Assembly: GCA_020723105.1 (NCBI GenBank)
Contig: DYJL01000007.1
Coordinates: 36,084-100,083 of the forward strand
DNA: 64,000 nucleotides
Origin: Nitrospira japonica
GTDB taxonomy: Bacteria; Nitrospirota; Thermodesulfovibrionia; UBA6902
Direction of reading: 5' to 3'
Shown: positions 46,412-55,080 of the stretch, in pieces
Layout of the letters: each line of letters begins with the position of its first letter
Position numbering within the stretch: position 1 is the stretch's first letter
The notes under the pieces: generated by a model
The model's input: the letters and a program-made list of their open reading frames with translations, nothing else
Told to the model about the DNA's origin: nothing
Database searches by the model: none
Made by a program: the position numbers and the translations under genes

Positions 46412-46533
46412 AATTTTTAAAGCTCCTTCTGTAAATTAATTTAATTTAACTCTGCAATATTATTGTATGATTTGAATCATGATGGAAATTGATAAACAGG
46501 GCATAGTTGTTTATACTGGTCAATAGAAGGGGT

Positions 46534-48165
46534 ATGATGTTAAAGGTTGCAACCACACAGGAGATGCAGCAGATTGACAGGGACACTATTGAGAGATATG
46601 GTATCCCTGGGACCGTTCTCATGGAAAGGGCCGGGCTTGCTGTTGCCAGGAAAATAAACGAATTATTTTTTAAGAAATCAGAAGACCCGCAGCAGATATC
46701 GGGAACCACGCAGCGTAAAAAAGTTATTGTTCTCTGCGGTGGTGGCAATAACGGTGGAGATGGTTTTGTTACAGCAAGGATATTGCACAATCAGGGAATA
46801 GATGTGGAAGTTTATCTGGCGGCAAAACCTGAGGATTTAAAGGGTGATGCAAAGATAAATTATAATGCTGCAAAAAAGTTCGGTATAAAAATTTTTCCTG
46901 TCCAAAGGTTCTTAACTTATCCCTTATCCCTTACCCCTTATTCCTGTCTTATCGTCGATGCACTTCTTGGCACTGGATTAAATAAGAATGTCAGGCCTCC
47001 ATTGTCCGATTTAATTATTAAGACGAACAGATTATCAGGGCCTGTTATTTCCATTGATATTCCGTCAGGTATTTCTTCTGACACAGGGCAGATAATGGGC
47101 CATGCAATTAAAGCAGAGGCTACTGTAACTTTTGGACTCCCTAAAAGAGGGCACTATCTGTATCCGGGCGCTGAATATGCCGGAAAGTTGTTTGTAGAAG
47201 ATATAGGGTTCCCGGGAAAATTAATGGAGTCAGCAAGGATAAAAGTGAGTCTGCCGCAAAAGAAAGACATGATGACATTATTGCCCCAAAGGCCGAGATA
47301 TTCTCATAAAGGCACGTATGGTCACGTATTGATAGTAGCGGGGTCCAGAGGGAAAACAGGCGCTGCGCTCATGGCTGCAAAGGCGTGTTTAAGGACCGGG
47401 GCCGGCCTTGTAACAATTGGTGTACCAGATAGCCTTGTAAGTTCACTTCAATCGAGGGTTACAGAGGAGATGATACTTCCTCTCCCTGACAGAAATAATG
47501 GCACCCTTTCGTATAAAGCTGCTGATACAATTCTTGGGTTTTTAAGGAAGCGGGCTCAGGTCCTTGCAATAGGCCCCGGACTTTCTGCGGATGAAGAGAT
47601 ATCCAAGCTTGTTTGCATGCTTGTCACAGAGTCCAAAGTCCCGATTGTTATTGATGCTGATGGGTTAAATGCAATTACGGGCCGAACGGGTATTTTAAAG
47701 AAGTGTCAAGTGCCTGTTATTCTTACTCCGCATGCCGGAGAAATGGCGAGTCTTTTAAGACAGGGGTTAGGGGTGAGGGGTGAGGGGTCAGAAAAAGAAC
47801 TTAAGGCACAAATTGAAGAGGACAGGATTAACATTGCGATATCATTTTCAAAACAGACAAAGACATATCTTGTTCTTAAGGGGGGGCCAACAGTGATTGC
47901 ATCACCTGACGGGGAAGCTGTTATAAATCCCACTGGCAATCCAGGTATGGCGACTGCCGGGACAGGAGATGTGTTGACAGGTATGATTTCCTCACTCCTT
48001 GCGCAAAAATTAAGCCCCCATGATGCGGCAATTCTCGGTGTGTACATGCATGGACTTGCAGGAGATGTCGTGTCTGAAAAGAAAGGTGTTCACTCTCTAA
48101 TCGCATCAGATATAATAACTGCGATACCACGGGCTTTCGGTTTAGTTAGAGAATGCGCCATTTGA
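46534..48165 (+). CDS. nnr: Bifunctional NAD(P)H-hydrate epimerase/dehydratase
   Basis: 543 aa from ATG 46534 (a second ATG follows; a TTG upstream is less likely), with AGAAGGGG ahead. The N-terminal epimerase has VLCGGGNNGGDGFVTAR and VDALLGTGL. The C-terminal dehydratase has HKGTYGHVLIVAGSRGKTGA, LTPHAGEMA and GNPGMATAGTGDVLTGMI. It repairs hydrated NAD(P)H. Two short-repeat insertions occur: TYPLSLTPYS near 129 and RQGLGVRGEGSEKE near 410; their DNA units (CTTATCCC and GGGGTGAG) are roughly complementary. Confidence 0.95.
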   Translation: MMLKVATTQEMQQIDRDTIERYGIPGTVLMERAGLAVARKINELFFKKSEDPQQISGTTQRKKVIVLCGGGNNGGDGFVTARILHNQGIDVEVYLAAKPEDLKGDAKINYNAAKKFGIKIFPVQRFLTYPLSLTPYSCLIVDALLGTGLNKNVRPPLSDLIIKTNRLSGPVISIDIPSGISSDTGQIMGHAIKAEATVTFGLPKRGHYLYPGAEYAGKLFVEDIGFPGKLMESARIKVSLPQKKDMMTLLPQRPRYSHKGTYGHVLIVAGSRGKTGAALMAAKACLRTGAGLVTIGVPDSLVSSLQSRVTEEMILPLPDRNNGTLSYKAADTILGFLRKRAQVLAIGPGLSADEEISKLVCMLVTESKVPIVIDADGLNAITGRTGILKKCQVPVILTPHAGEMASLLRQGLGVRGEGSEKELKAQIEEDRINIAISFSKQTKTYLVLKGGPTVIASPDGEAVINPTGNPGMATAGTGDVLTGMISSLLAQKLSPHDAAILGVYMHGLAGDVVSEKKGVHSLIASDIITAIPRAFGLVRECAI

Positions 48166-48298
48166 CTGTGACATGGCACAACGTTGTCACGGTACATTAC
48201 TGTGACAGAATGCCTTTTGCTGAAGCCTTTCAGGATATTATTTATTGTAACTATCTGAATTTTAACCGATAAAATAGTTTTGTAATGTTCTGCTGCTC

Positions 48299-48313
48299 TG
48301 GCATGCAGTTTGA
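48299..48313 (+). promoter_or_regulatory. Possible sigma-54 promoter for PEP-CTERM gene
   Basis: TGGCATGCAGTTTGA resembles the -24/-12 consensus TGGCACGN4TTGC with correct spacing, but T replaces C in the first box and A replaces the final C. It lies about 47 bases upstream of the ATG. A poorer match, TGGCACAACGTTGT, is at about 48174 within GTGACA/TGTCAC repeats. Confidence 0.35.
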
Positions 48314-48359
48314 TAGTAATTCTCTACTAATATTCTTCAATAAAAAGGAGGTATGGGAT

Positions 48360-48722
48360 ATGGGCTCAAAACAATATATATATGGGATGATGGTTTTTGT
48401 AATTATGTTTTTTTCTCTTTTAGTTTTTCCACCCCACTCTCAAGCGGATTATCAGACAAATCTTTTCTTCTCCGGATATATTCAGGCGGGTTCGGGGGAT
48501 CTTGATGCAAACGATTGGTCAGTACCGGTTGTTTATGACTGGAACAATGATGGGATGAAAGACCTTTTGGTAGGGCAACGTGTGACAATCAATGGGATAA
48601 TAACGGGACGGGTTAGTTACTTTGAAAATCTGGGTACGAATGATGCTCCATCTTTTAATACATCTTCTTATGTTCAGGCATGCAGTAATACATGTACATT
48701 GCAAGTAGCCGGGGGAGGGTGA
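48360..48722 (+). CDS. PEP-CTERM repeat protein, N-terminal part before in-frame TGA
   Basis: 120 aa from ATG 48360, with AAGGAGG 8 bases upstream. Signal peptide (MMVFVIMFFSLLVFPPHSQA) followed by the first FG-GAP/VCBS-like repeat: WSVPVVYDWNNDGMKDLLVG. Ends AGGG then TGA at 48720-48722. The downstream ORF continues in the same frame with the next repeat, so this is most likely the 5' half of one gene split by a single stop. Confidence 0.8.
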   Translation: MGSKQYIYGMMVFVIMFFSLLVFPPHSQADYQTNLFFSGYIQAGSGDLDANDWSVPVVYDWNNDGMKDLLVGQRVTINGIITGRVSYFENLGTNDAPSFNTSSYVQACSNTCTLQVAGGG

Positions 48723-49427
48723 ATGGGTGCATATCCCACGGTCGTGGACTGGAACAATGACAGCAATCATGATTTATTGGTAGGAGATACCAATGGCGAC
48801 GTTATTATTTACCTGAACACAAATAATAATACAAACCCAATATTAGATAGTGGCACTGTCATTTTAAATAATGGGGATGACAGGGCAACACCTGTTGTAA
48901 ATGACTGGAATGAGGACGGGAAGAAAGATTTACTTGTCGGCAACCTTACAGGAAATATCCAGGTATATCTAAATGTAGGTACTGATTCAGCGCCATCTTT
49001 CAGTACACCAAATAATTTACAGGTAGGGGGCAGCGTATTTGATATTGGCAGCAGGGCTGCACCAAGGATTAACGACTGGGACGGTGATGGATTAAAAGAT
49101 ATCCTTGTTGGTGAAGTAAGTGGAAATATTTATTATCTTAGAAATGTTGGGACAAACAGCAACCCTGTTTTTAACAGTTCTGAAAAATTACTACTGTTAA
49201 CTGCTTCTCCGTTAACATATATTAGTAATCCAGCTTCAACTGCTCCCCGCTCGAGGCTTGACATTGTGGATTGGAACGAAGACGGATTAACTGATATCGT
49301 GGTAGGCGGTCAGGATGGACGGGTAATGCTTTTTATGGCGGCACCTGAGCCAGTCTCTTCAACCCTCTTTATAATTGGTGGTGGTATATTGGGGTTATTG
49401 AGATTAAGAAAAAAATATAGAAATTAA
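48723..49427 (+). CDS. PEP-CTERM repeat protein, C-terminal part after in-frame TGA
   Basis: 234 aa open frame in phase with the preceding ORF. Four further FG-GAP/VCBS-like repeats: YPTVVDWNNDSNHDLLVG, VVNDWNEDGKKDLLVGN, RINDWDGDGLKDILVGE, IVDWNEDGLTDIVVGG. The Asp-rich loops suggest calcium binding. The C-terminus APEPVSSTLFIIGGGILGLL plus RLRKKYRN is a PEP-CTERM sorting signal, recognised by an exosortase (none in the window). No ribosome site precedes the ATG at 48723, supporting a single split gene. Confidence 0.8.
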   Translation: MGAYPTVVDWNNDSNHDLLVGDTNGDVIIYLNTNNNTNPILDSGTVILNNGDDRATPVVNDWNEDGKKDLLVGNLTGNIQVYLNVGTDSAPSFSTPNNLQVGGSVFDIGSRAAPRINDWDGDGLKDILVGEVSGNIYYLRNVGTNSNPVFNSSEKLLLLTASPLTYISNPASTAPRSRLDIVDWNEDGLTDIVVGGQDGRVMLFMAAPEPVSSTLFIIGGGILGLLRLRKKYRN

Positions 49428-49463
49428 AATAAGTACAAGAGAAAACCGAGAAGACAATATTAG

Positions 49464-49501
49464 ACACCCAGAGTCATAAAAAGACCTGGGTGTTTTTTTT
49501 G
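49464..49501 (+). terminator. Rho-independent terminator
   Basis: Perfect 8-bp stem ACACCCAG/CTGGGTGT followed by TTTTTTTT, 36 bases after the PEP-CTERM gene stop. Confidence 0.9.
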
Positions 49502-49567
49502 TGGGAGATGTTGGAAATTTTATTGAATCTATTAATTATCATGGGGAATATGTTAGATTTCTAAAAA

Positions 49568-50260
49568 ATGAAACCGCTTGTTGAACCTCCAAATATTGCT
49601 TCATCTGATATCAAGTCGTTTTTTACCACAAAAATATTTATGGACAAGCACGATCAGATAAGCGATGCCTTGAATAAAGAATTTAATATTTCAAAAGACG
49701 ATATTTACTTGCCAATCCAGAAGCATACAAACAGAATACATGTGTTTGGATTTGAGAAGGAACCAGTAATTGCAGATGCAGTGATTACAGATAAGAAATA
49801 TGTATTAATCGGAGTCCTGGTTGCTGACTGTGTGCCTATACTTTTGTATGATAAAAACAGGGGCGTAATAGGGGCTGTTCATGCCGGATGGAGAGGAACT
49901 GCAAAACAGATTTTAAAGGAAACAATAAGGACAATGCATAAGGAGTTCGGCTGCCTTTCTGAAAATATATCACTTGCCCTTGGCCCCAGTATCAGGCAGT
50001 GCAGCTATGAAGTGGATGAAGATGTGAATATTGCTGTAAAGGAGGCAACAGGTGAGGGTGATTATTATCGCAGAAACGGCAGTAAATACTTCATTGATCT
50101 TTCGGCTGCAAATAAAATTCAGGCATTAAATATGGGGATTTTATCTCAGAACATCTGGCAATCTGAGGAGTGCACCTTCTGCAAACCTGAAAAATATTAT
50201 TCCTACAGATATTCAAAAGGTTCTTCAGGAAGGCAGGGCGGTTTCATCGGGATGTGGTAG
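49568..50260 (+). CDS. pgeF: Peptidoglycan editing factor PgeF (laccase-domain family)
   Basis: 230 aa. Metal ligands in the family motifs: QKHTNRI, VADCVPILLYD, VHAGWRG, LGPSIRQCSYEV. These proteins (formerly polyphenol oxidase/YfiH) remove misincorporated serine from muropeptide precursors or act on purine nucleosides. The C-terminal YSYRYSKGSSGRQGGFIGM is complete. First gene of a long plus-strand housekeeping series. Confidence 0.92.
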   Translation: MKPLVEPPNIASSDIKSFFTTKIFMDKHDQISDALNKEFNISKDDIYLPIQKHTNRIHVFGFEKEPVIADAVITDKKYVLIGVLVADCVPILLYDKNRGVIGAVHAGWRGTAKQILKETIRTMHKEFGCLSENISLALGPSIRQCSYEVDEDVNIAVKEATGEGDYYRRNGSKYFIDLSAANKIQALNMGILSQNIWQSEECTFCKPEKYYSYRYSKGSSGRQGGFIGMW

Positions 50261-50333
50261 AATAAATGCAAAATGAAAAATGCAAAATTAAGGAATTTAA
50301 TCTGGTTTGAATTTTTAATCTTACGGAGGTGTA

Positions 50334-50792
50334 ATGCTCAAGGCAAAAGATATAATGACTAAAGATGTGATTACTGCAAAACCTGAAACCACTGTAGAGG
50401 AGCTTGCAAGGTTACTGATGATCAACAAAATCAGCGGGGTCCCTGTTACTGATGATAATAAGAAACTCATCGGTATTGTTACAGAGAATGATCTTATCAG
50501 GCAGAATAAGCGATTGCATATCCCGACGGTAATCAGGCTTTTTGATGCCTTTATACTTTTGGGTTCAGGCCGGATGGAAGAAGAAATCAGAAAAATGGCT
50601 GCGATAACGGTAGATGAAATTTGCACAAAGAAAGTTGTTTCAATAACAGAGGAAACAACACTGGATGAAATTGCTACAATAATGGCCGAACAGCATATTC
50701 ATCTGCTTCCCGTTCTTGGAGGGAATAAAGTTGTGGGCATAGTCGGCAAGGCAGATATGGTCAGAGCTATGGCGAATGAAAATTCTAAGTAG
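50334..50792 (+). CDS. CBS domain protein
   Basis: 152 aa with two CBS motifs: residues 1-60 (AKDIMTKDVITAKPETTVEE, NKISGVPVTDDNKKLIGIVT) and 95-150 (TVDEICTKKVVSITEETTLD, HIHLLPVLGGNKVVGIVG). CBS pairs bind adenosine nucleotides and regulate partners. The partner is unknown; the gene overlaps tsaE by 17 bases, which suggests co-translation only. Confidence 0.9.
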   Translation: MLKAKDIMTKDVITAKPETTVEELARLLMINKISGVPVTDDNKKLIGIVTENDLIRQNKRLHIPTVIRLFDAFILLGSGRMEEEIRKMAAITVDEICTKKVVSITEETTLDEIATIMAEQHIHLLPVLGGNKVVGIVGKADMVRAMANENSK

Positions 50793-51192
50793 GAGTGAAG
50801 ATGAGACAAAAGAACTGGGACGCAGGCTTGGGAAAAAACTGAAACGGGGCGATGTAGTGTGTTTGTACGGTGAACTTGGCTCTGGCAAGACTACTTTGGT
50901 TAAGGGGCTGGCATCTGTTTTTGGAATCAGTGAACGCGATATAACAAGTGCAAGTTTTACTGTTATTGCAGAATATGAAGGAAGTATTCCTTTTTATCAT
51001 ATAGACCTCTACAGATTGACCTGTGAAGAGGCCTTGGAAATTGGATTGCGGGAATACCTTGGCAGAGACAGTATTTCTGTAATTGAATGGGCTGAAAAGG
51101 CTGAAGGAGAACTGCCTGATAACAGTATTAAAATTAATTTGAATTATATGGATGACATAAGAGAGATTGAAATATTGGGGATTGAATTATGA
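50776..51192 (+). CDS. tsaE: tRNA threonylcarbamoyladenosine ATPase TsaE
   Basis: 138 aa. Walker A YGELGSGKTTLVKGLA near residue 31, SASFTVIAEYEG, HIDLYRL and VIEWAEKAE, all TsaE signatures. It powers release in the TsaBDE complex that makes t6A37 in ANN-decoding tRNAs. Overlaps the CBS gene upstream and nadK by 4 bases downstream. Confidence 0.93.
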   Translation: MKILSRSEDETKELGRRLGKKLKRGDVVCLYGELGSGKTTLVKGLASVFGISERDITSASFTVIAEYEGSIPFYHIDLYRLTCEEALEIGLREYLGRDSISVIEWAEKAEGELPDNSIKINLNYMDDIREIEILGIEL

Positions 51193-52034
51193 AGCATATT
51201 GGAATAATCACAAAAAGAGGCGAACCTGAAGCAGTTAGAGCAGTTAAAGATTTCTTAACTTGCATGAAGGGCAAAAATTTAAAATTCTTTATTGAAAACG
51301 AAGCAGCAAAAGTTCTTAAGACAAAAGGTTATCCGCGGCAGGAAATTCCCTCAAAGTCAGACCTTATTATTGTTTTTGGAGGGGATGGCACACTTCTGAG
51401 TGTTGCCAGGCTTGCAGGCAAGCTGGGAGTTCCGCTACTTGGCGTGAATCTTGGCGGCCTGGGATTTATTACGGAAATCAGCAGGAATGAAGTGCGTAAA
51501 GAAATAAGTAAAGTTCTTTCAGGGAATTATATTTTTGAGGAAAGGATAATGCTTTTAGCGGATGTATACCGGAAAGGCAGAAAGATAGTTCAGCATAATG
51601 CCCTTAATGATGTCGTATTAAACAAAAGCGCACTTTCAAGGATGTTTGAGCTTGATATTTCAATCAACACTCAATATGTAAGTACGTTTAGGGCCGATGG
51701 TCTGATAGTGTCTACTCCTACCGGGTCTACAGCACATTCACTTTCAGCAGGAGGGCCTATCTTATATCCCACACTTGAGTCATTCTTAATTACTCCCATA
51801 TGTCCGCACACGCTGACAAGCAGGCCTATTGTTTTGCCGGATACCTTTGTACTGGAAGTAGCTATCAAAAGTGGAGACGATGTTTATCTTACGCTTGATG
51901 GCCAGGTTGGATTTCCCCTGAAAATTAATGACCAGATAAAGATTAAAAAAGCTGACTATAAGGCAAAGTTTCTTGTCTTGCATGACCGGGATTATTTTCA
52001 GATATTAAGAACCAAATTAAAATGGGGAGAATAA
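51189..52034 (+). CDS. nadK: NAD kinase
   Basis: 281 aa. Catalytic IVFGGDGTLLSVARLAG near residue 58, NLGGLGFITEI, the ALNDVVLNKS segment, and DGLIVSTPTGSTAHSLSAGG. It phosphorylates NAD to NADP. The window also has nadE and nnr, so three NAD metabolism genes are near one another but in separate units. ATGA overlap with tsaE. Confidence 0.95.
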   Translation: MKHIGIITKRGEPEAVRAVKDFLTCMKGKNLKFFIENEAAKVLKTKGYPRQEIPSKSDLIIVFGGDGTLLSVARLAGKLGVPLLGVNLGGLGFITEISRNEVRKEISKVLSGNYIFEERIMLLADVYRKGRKIVQHNALNDVVLNKSALSRMFELDISINTQYVSTFRADGLIVSTPTGSTAHSLSAGGPILYPTLESFLITPICPHTLTSRPIVLPDTFVLEVAIKSGDDVYLTLDGQVGFPLKINDQIKIKKADYKAKFLVLHDRDYFQILRTKLKWGE

Positions 52035-52094
52035 TAAAGAAAGGGACAAGGGATGTCTCCCCTCCCTTGACGGGAGGGTGCAGCGAAGATCATA

Positions 52095-52850
52095 ATGAAT
52101 AGCGTTGATATAGCTAAAAGACTAAAAAAAGCGATGGAGTTTTATCAGGAGCTCGGATTTAAATACCTGCCGGTAAAAGTAGAACATAAGTGCATAAGTG
52201 TGAAAGCCAGCAAGATGCTGGATTCAAAATTGAGGTCTGAAGTCAAAATTCCAAATTCTCCTCTCGGCGAGTTGCCTGCGACAACACCCACGACTGACAA
52301 GGAATCTGCACTCAGGGCGCTAAGAGAAGAAATTGGAGATTGCCAGAGGTGTAAACTTTGCAAAAACCGGAAGAACATTGTTTTTGGAGAAGGCTCATCC
52401 CAGGCAGAAATTATGTTTATTGGCGAGGGTCCAGGCAGAGATGAAGATATTCAGGCAAGGCCTTTTGTAGGCGAAGCCGGCAAACTTCTTACAAGCCTTA
52501 TAGTAAAACTGAAGCTGAAGCGCGAGGAAGTGTATATAGCGAATATTGTAAAATGCAGGCCGCCGAACAACAGGGAACCGGAAGATGACGAGATTGCGAT
52601 ATGCAGGTCTTTTGTTGAACGACAGATAGAGATAATCAAACCGAAAGTGATTGTCAGCCTGGGCAAGGTATCGGCGCATGCACTTTTAAAGATTAAGATG
52701 CCAATAAGTAAAATCAGGGGAAATTTCTTTGACTACCGAGGTATTCCTCTTATGCCCACGTTTCATCCTGCATATCTGTTAAGAAACAAAAAGGACAAAT
52801 GGCTGACCTGGGCTGATATGCAAAAGGTGCTTGAGAAAATAAAGAATTGA
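52095..52850 (+). CDS. udg: Family 4 uracil-DNA glycosylase (4Fe-4S)
   Basis: 251 aa. After an N-terminal extension of about 75 residues comes the family 4 core: CQRCKLCKNRKNIVFGEG with the first iron-sulfur cysteines, FIGEGPGRDEDIQARPFVG, ANIVKCRPPNNREPEDDE with further cysteine and C in IAICRSF, and MPTFHPAYLLRN. It removes uracil from DNA. The cluster-type enzyme is common in thermophiles and anaerobes. Confidence 0.93.
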   Translation: MNSVDIAKRLKKAMEFYQELGFKYLPVKVEHKCISVKASKMLDSKLRSEVKIPNSPLGELPATTPTTDKESALRALREEIGDCQRCKLCKNRKNIVFGEGSSQAEIMFIGEGPGRDEDIQARPFVGEAGKLLTSLIVKLKLKREEVYIANIVKCRPPNNREPEDDEIAICRSFVERQIEIIKPKVIVSLGKVSAHALLKIKMPISKIRGNFFDYRGIPLMPTFHPAYLLRNKKDKWLTWADMQKVLEKIKN

Positions 52851-52905
52851 CCGTACTTGTGAAGTTTATAACAATCTGTATATGTTATAATCCGTGCTTA
52901 AAATT

Positions 52906-53754
52906 ATGATGTCTCAATCAATGACAGGTTATGGCAGAGGAGTTGCAGGCAATATTAAAGTTGAAGCCCGCTCCTTTAATCACAAGAATCTTGATATTCA
53001 GATCAAGCTGCCTTCATTTCTCTACTCTTATGAAAATGAAGTAAGGAAGCTGATTAAATCGAGATTTCAACGGGGGCATATTGAAATAAGTATTACTAAA
53101 CCGGAAGCAGATACTGTTAAGATAAAAATAAACAAACCCCTTGCTGCGGAATATTACAAAGCGCTTACTTCAATAAAAGAAGAACTTTCACTGAAAGGCG
53201 ATATTGATATTAATGTTCTTGCTTCTTACAGGGATATTTTCTGTCTGGAAGAAGAAGCAAAAATTGAGGAACTCACCACAGCTGTGGAAACCGCTTTACT
53301 GGAACTTGAGAAGATGCGTATTGACGAGGGCCGAAATCTTATTGATGATATTACTGCCAGGATGTTCCTTTTAAATGGCTATATAAAAGACATTGAAGAC
53401 AGAAGAAATTTAATTACATCAGATTTAAAACAGAAGCTTCTGGAAAGGTTGAAAGAATTTTTGGGTGATATAACAATGGATGAAGCACGATTGATACAGG
53501 AAGCCGCTATTTTAATGGAGCGGGCTGACATTACAGAGGAAATTGTCAGGTTGAAGAGCCACCTCAGTCGTACCAGTGAGGTCTTAATGTCAGGCGATGC
53601 TATAGGAAAGAAAATGGACTTTCTTGTGCAGGAACTACGGAGAGAAATCAACACAATAGGCTCCAAGATAAACGATGTCGAGATTGTCAATAAAGTTGTT
53701 GATATGAAGCATGAGCTCGAAAAAATAAAGGAGCAGATACAGAATTTACAGTAA
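52906..53754 (+). CDS. yicC: YicC/YloC family endoribonuclease
   Basis: 282 aa from ATG 52906 (three Mets follow closely; a GTG upstream is less likely). Family opening SMTGYGRGVA, EARSFNHKNLDIQIKLP, and the C-terminal KKMDFLVQELRREINTIGSK with NKVVDMKHELEKIKEQIQN. E. coli YicC is a ribonuclease acting on a small RNA. The order yicC-remA-gmk-rpoZ-coaBC is conserved in many bacteria. TATAAT at 52886-52891 may be its -10. Confidence 0.93.
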   Translation: MMSQSMTGYGRGVAGNIKVEARSFNHKNLDIQIKLPSFLYSYENEVRKLIKSRFQRGHIEISITKPEADTVKIKINKPLAAEYYKALTSIKEELSLKGDIDINVLASYRDIFCLEEEAKIEELTTAVETALLELEKMRIDEGRNLIDDITARMFLLNGYIKDIEDRRNLITSDLKQKLLERLKEFLGDITMDEARLIQEAAILMERADITEEIVRLKSHLSRTSEVLMSGDAIGKKMDFLVQELRREINTIGSKINDVEIVNKVVDMKHELEKIKEQIQNLQ

Positions 53755-53814
53755 AGTTACAGATACGGTTAGTGTCGTTTTCATGAATATGGAAATGACA
53801 TAAGGAGAAAAATA

Positions 53815-54072
53815 ATGAAAAAGACTGAGAAGGGGTTGCCTCTTATAAACATTGGTTTCGGCAATGTTGTATCAGCATCGCGTGTGATTGCGATTGTGGC
53901 TCCCGGTTCTTCACCCATGAAAAGGTTACGCGAGGAAGCAGGAGAGAGAGGAAAGCTTGTGGATGCGACACAGGGCAGAAAGACGAGGGCCATAATCGTC
54001 ACAGACAGCGATCATGTGATTTTATCCGCTCTTCAGACAGAAACGATAACGCAAAGATTTCAGGAAGAATAA
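53815..54072 (+). CDS. remA: RemA family DNA-binding regulator (DUF370)
   Basis: 85 aa. [29 protein letters not shown] and [20 protein letters not shown] are the DUF370/RemA hallmarks. In Bacillus RemA activates matrix genes; in Gram-negative lineages its role is unknown. Between yicC and gmk as usual. AGGAG precedes the ATG. Confidence 0.93.
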   Translation: MKKTEKGLPLINIGFGNVVSASRVIAIVAPGSSPMKRLREEAGERGKLVDATQGRKTRAIIVTDSDHVILSALQTETITQRFQEE

Positions 54073-54073
54073 C

Positions 54074-54667
54074 GTGGCACAAAAGGGACTCGGGGGAACT
54101 TTATTTGTAATTTCAGCTCCTTCAGGAGCCGGGAAATCAACACTCTGCCGGGAACTGCTTCGTAAAGTTTCCGATGTTAAACTTTCAGTCTCTTATACTA
54201 CCCGCAAACCGAGAAAAGGGGAAATAAATAACGTACATTACACCTTCATAAGCCAGAAGAAATTCAAGGACATGATCGGCAATGGAGAATTTGCCGAGTG
54301 GGCCATGGTTCACGGCAATCTCTACGGCACGTCTATTAAAAGACTGAAGAAATTATGCCGGGAAGGCTATGATGTCCTTCTTGATATTGACGTTCAGGGA
54401 GCCAGACAGATAAGAAATACCTTTAAGGATGCTGTTTATATCTTTATTCTTCCACCGTCCATGGAGATTCTAAGGAAGAGGCTTATGAAGCGAAAGACGG
54501 ATTCAAAAGAGGCAATAACCCTGCGTCTTGAGAAGGCCCGGGATGAAATATCAGGCTATAAAGAGTATGATTATGTTATCATTAACAACAAACTTGACAA
54601 GGCTTATCGTGATTTTGAGAGTATAATCAGGTCCACCAGATTGAAAACAAAGAATTATAAAAAATAA
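54074..54667 (+). CDS. gmk: Guanylate kinase
   Basis: 197 aa with a GTG start one base after the remA stop. P-loop ISAPSGAGKSTLCREL near residue 13, SYTTRKPRKGE, GEFAEWAMVHGNLYGTS, LDIDVQGARQIR. It phosphorylates GMP to GDP. Nearly coupled to remA and followed by rpoZ after a 26-base gap. Confidence 0.96.
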   Translation: MAQKGLGGTLFVISAPSGAGKSTLCRELLRKVSDVKLSVSYTTRKPRKGEINNVHYTFISQKKFKDMIGNGEFAEWAMVHGNLYGTSIKRLKKLCREGYDVLLDIDVQGARQIRNTFKDAVYIFILPPSMEILRKRLMKRKTDSKEAITLRLEKARDEISGYKEYDYVIINNKLDKAYRDFESIIRSTRLKTKNYKK

Positions 54668-54693
54668 ATGCTATTAAATAATATGGAGGTAAA

Positions 54694-55080
54694 ATGGATA
54701 TAATTTCACTGCCTATTGTATATGACAAGAAAAAGATTGACGGAAACTACAGGCTGGTGATTGCTGCTGTAAAAAGAGCCAAGGATCTATCACAGGGGGT
54801 GTTGCCTGTAATACCATCAAAAGCAAAGAAGATAACAACTCTGGCATTGGAGGAAGTTGCTACCGATTCTGTAGATATATTAACTGGTGAGGCTGCAGTC
54901 AAGGCAAACGAAGAAGCCAGAAAACTGGTCCATAAGCGTATGATGGATGAAGCTCAGCAGAAAGAGACTATGCCTGAGGATTTGACGGAACTTGAAAAAG
55001 ACCTCAAAGTTTATCTGAGCGAGAAGACCGAATCAGAGCAGAAGAGATCCATCGAGGATATATTCGGAGATGGTCAATAG
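54694..55080 (+). CDS. rpoZ: RNA polymerase omega subunit
   Basis: 128 aa, longer than the usual 70-90 because of a charged C-terminal tail (DLTELEKDLKVYLSEKTESE). Core omega features: YRLVIAAVKRAKDLSQG and TTLALEEVATDSVDI. Omega aids assembly of RNA polymerase. ATATGGAGG precedes the start. It overlaps coaBC by 11 bases. Confidence 0.9.
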   Translation: MDIISLPIVYDKKKIDGNYRLVIAAVKRAKDLSQGVLPVIPSKAKKITTLALEEVATDSVDILTGEAAVKANEEARKLVHKRMMDEAQQKETMPEDLTELEKDLKVYLSEKTESEQKRSIEDIFGDGQ

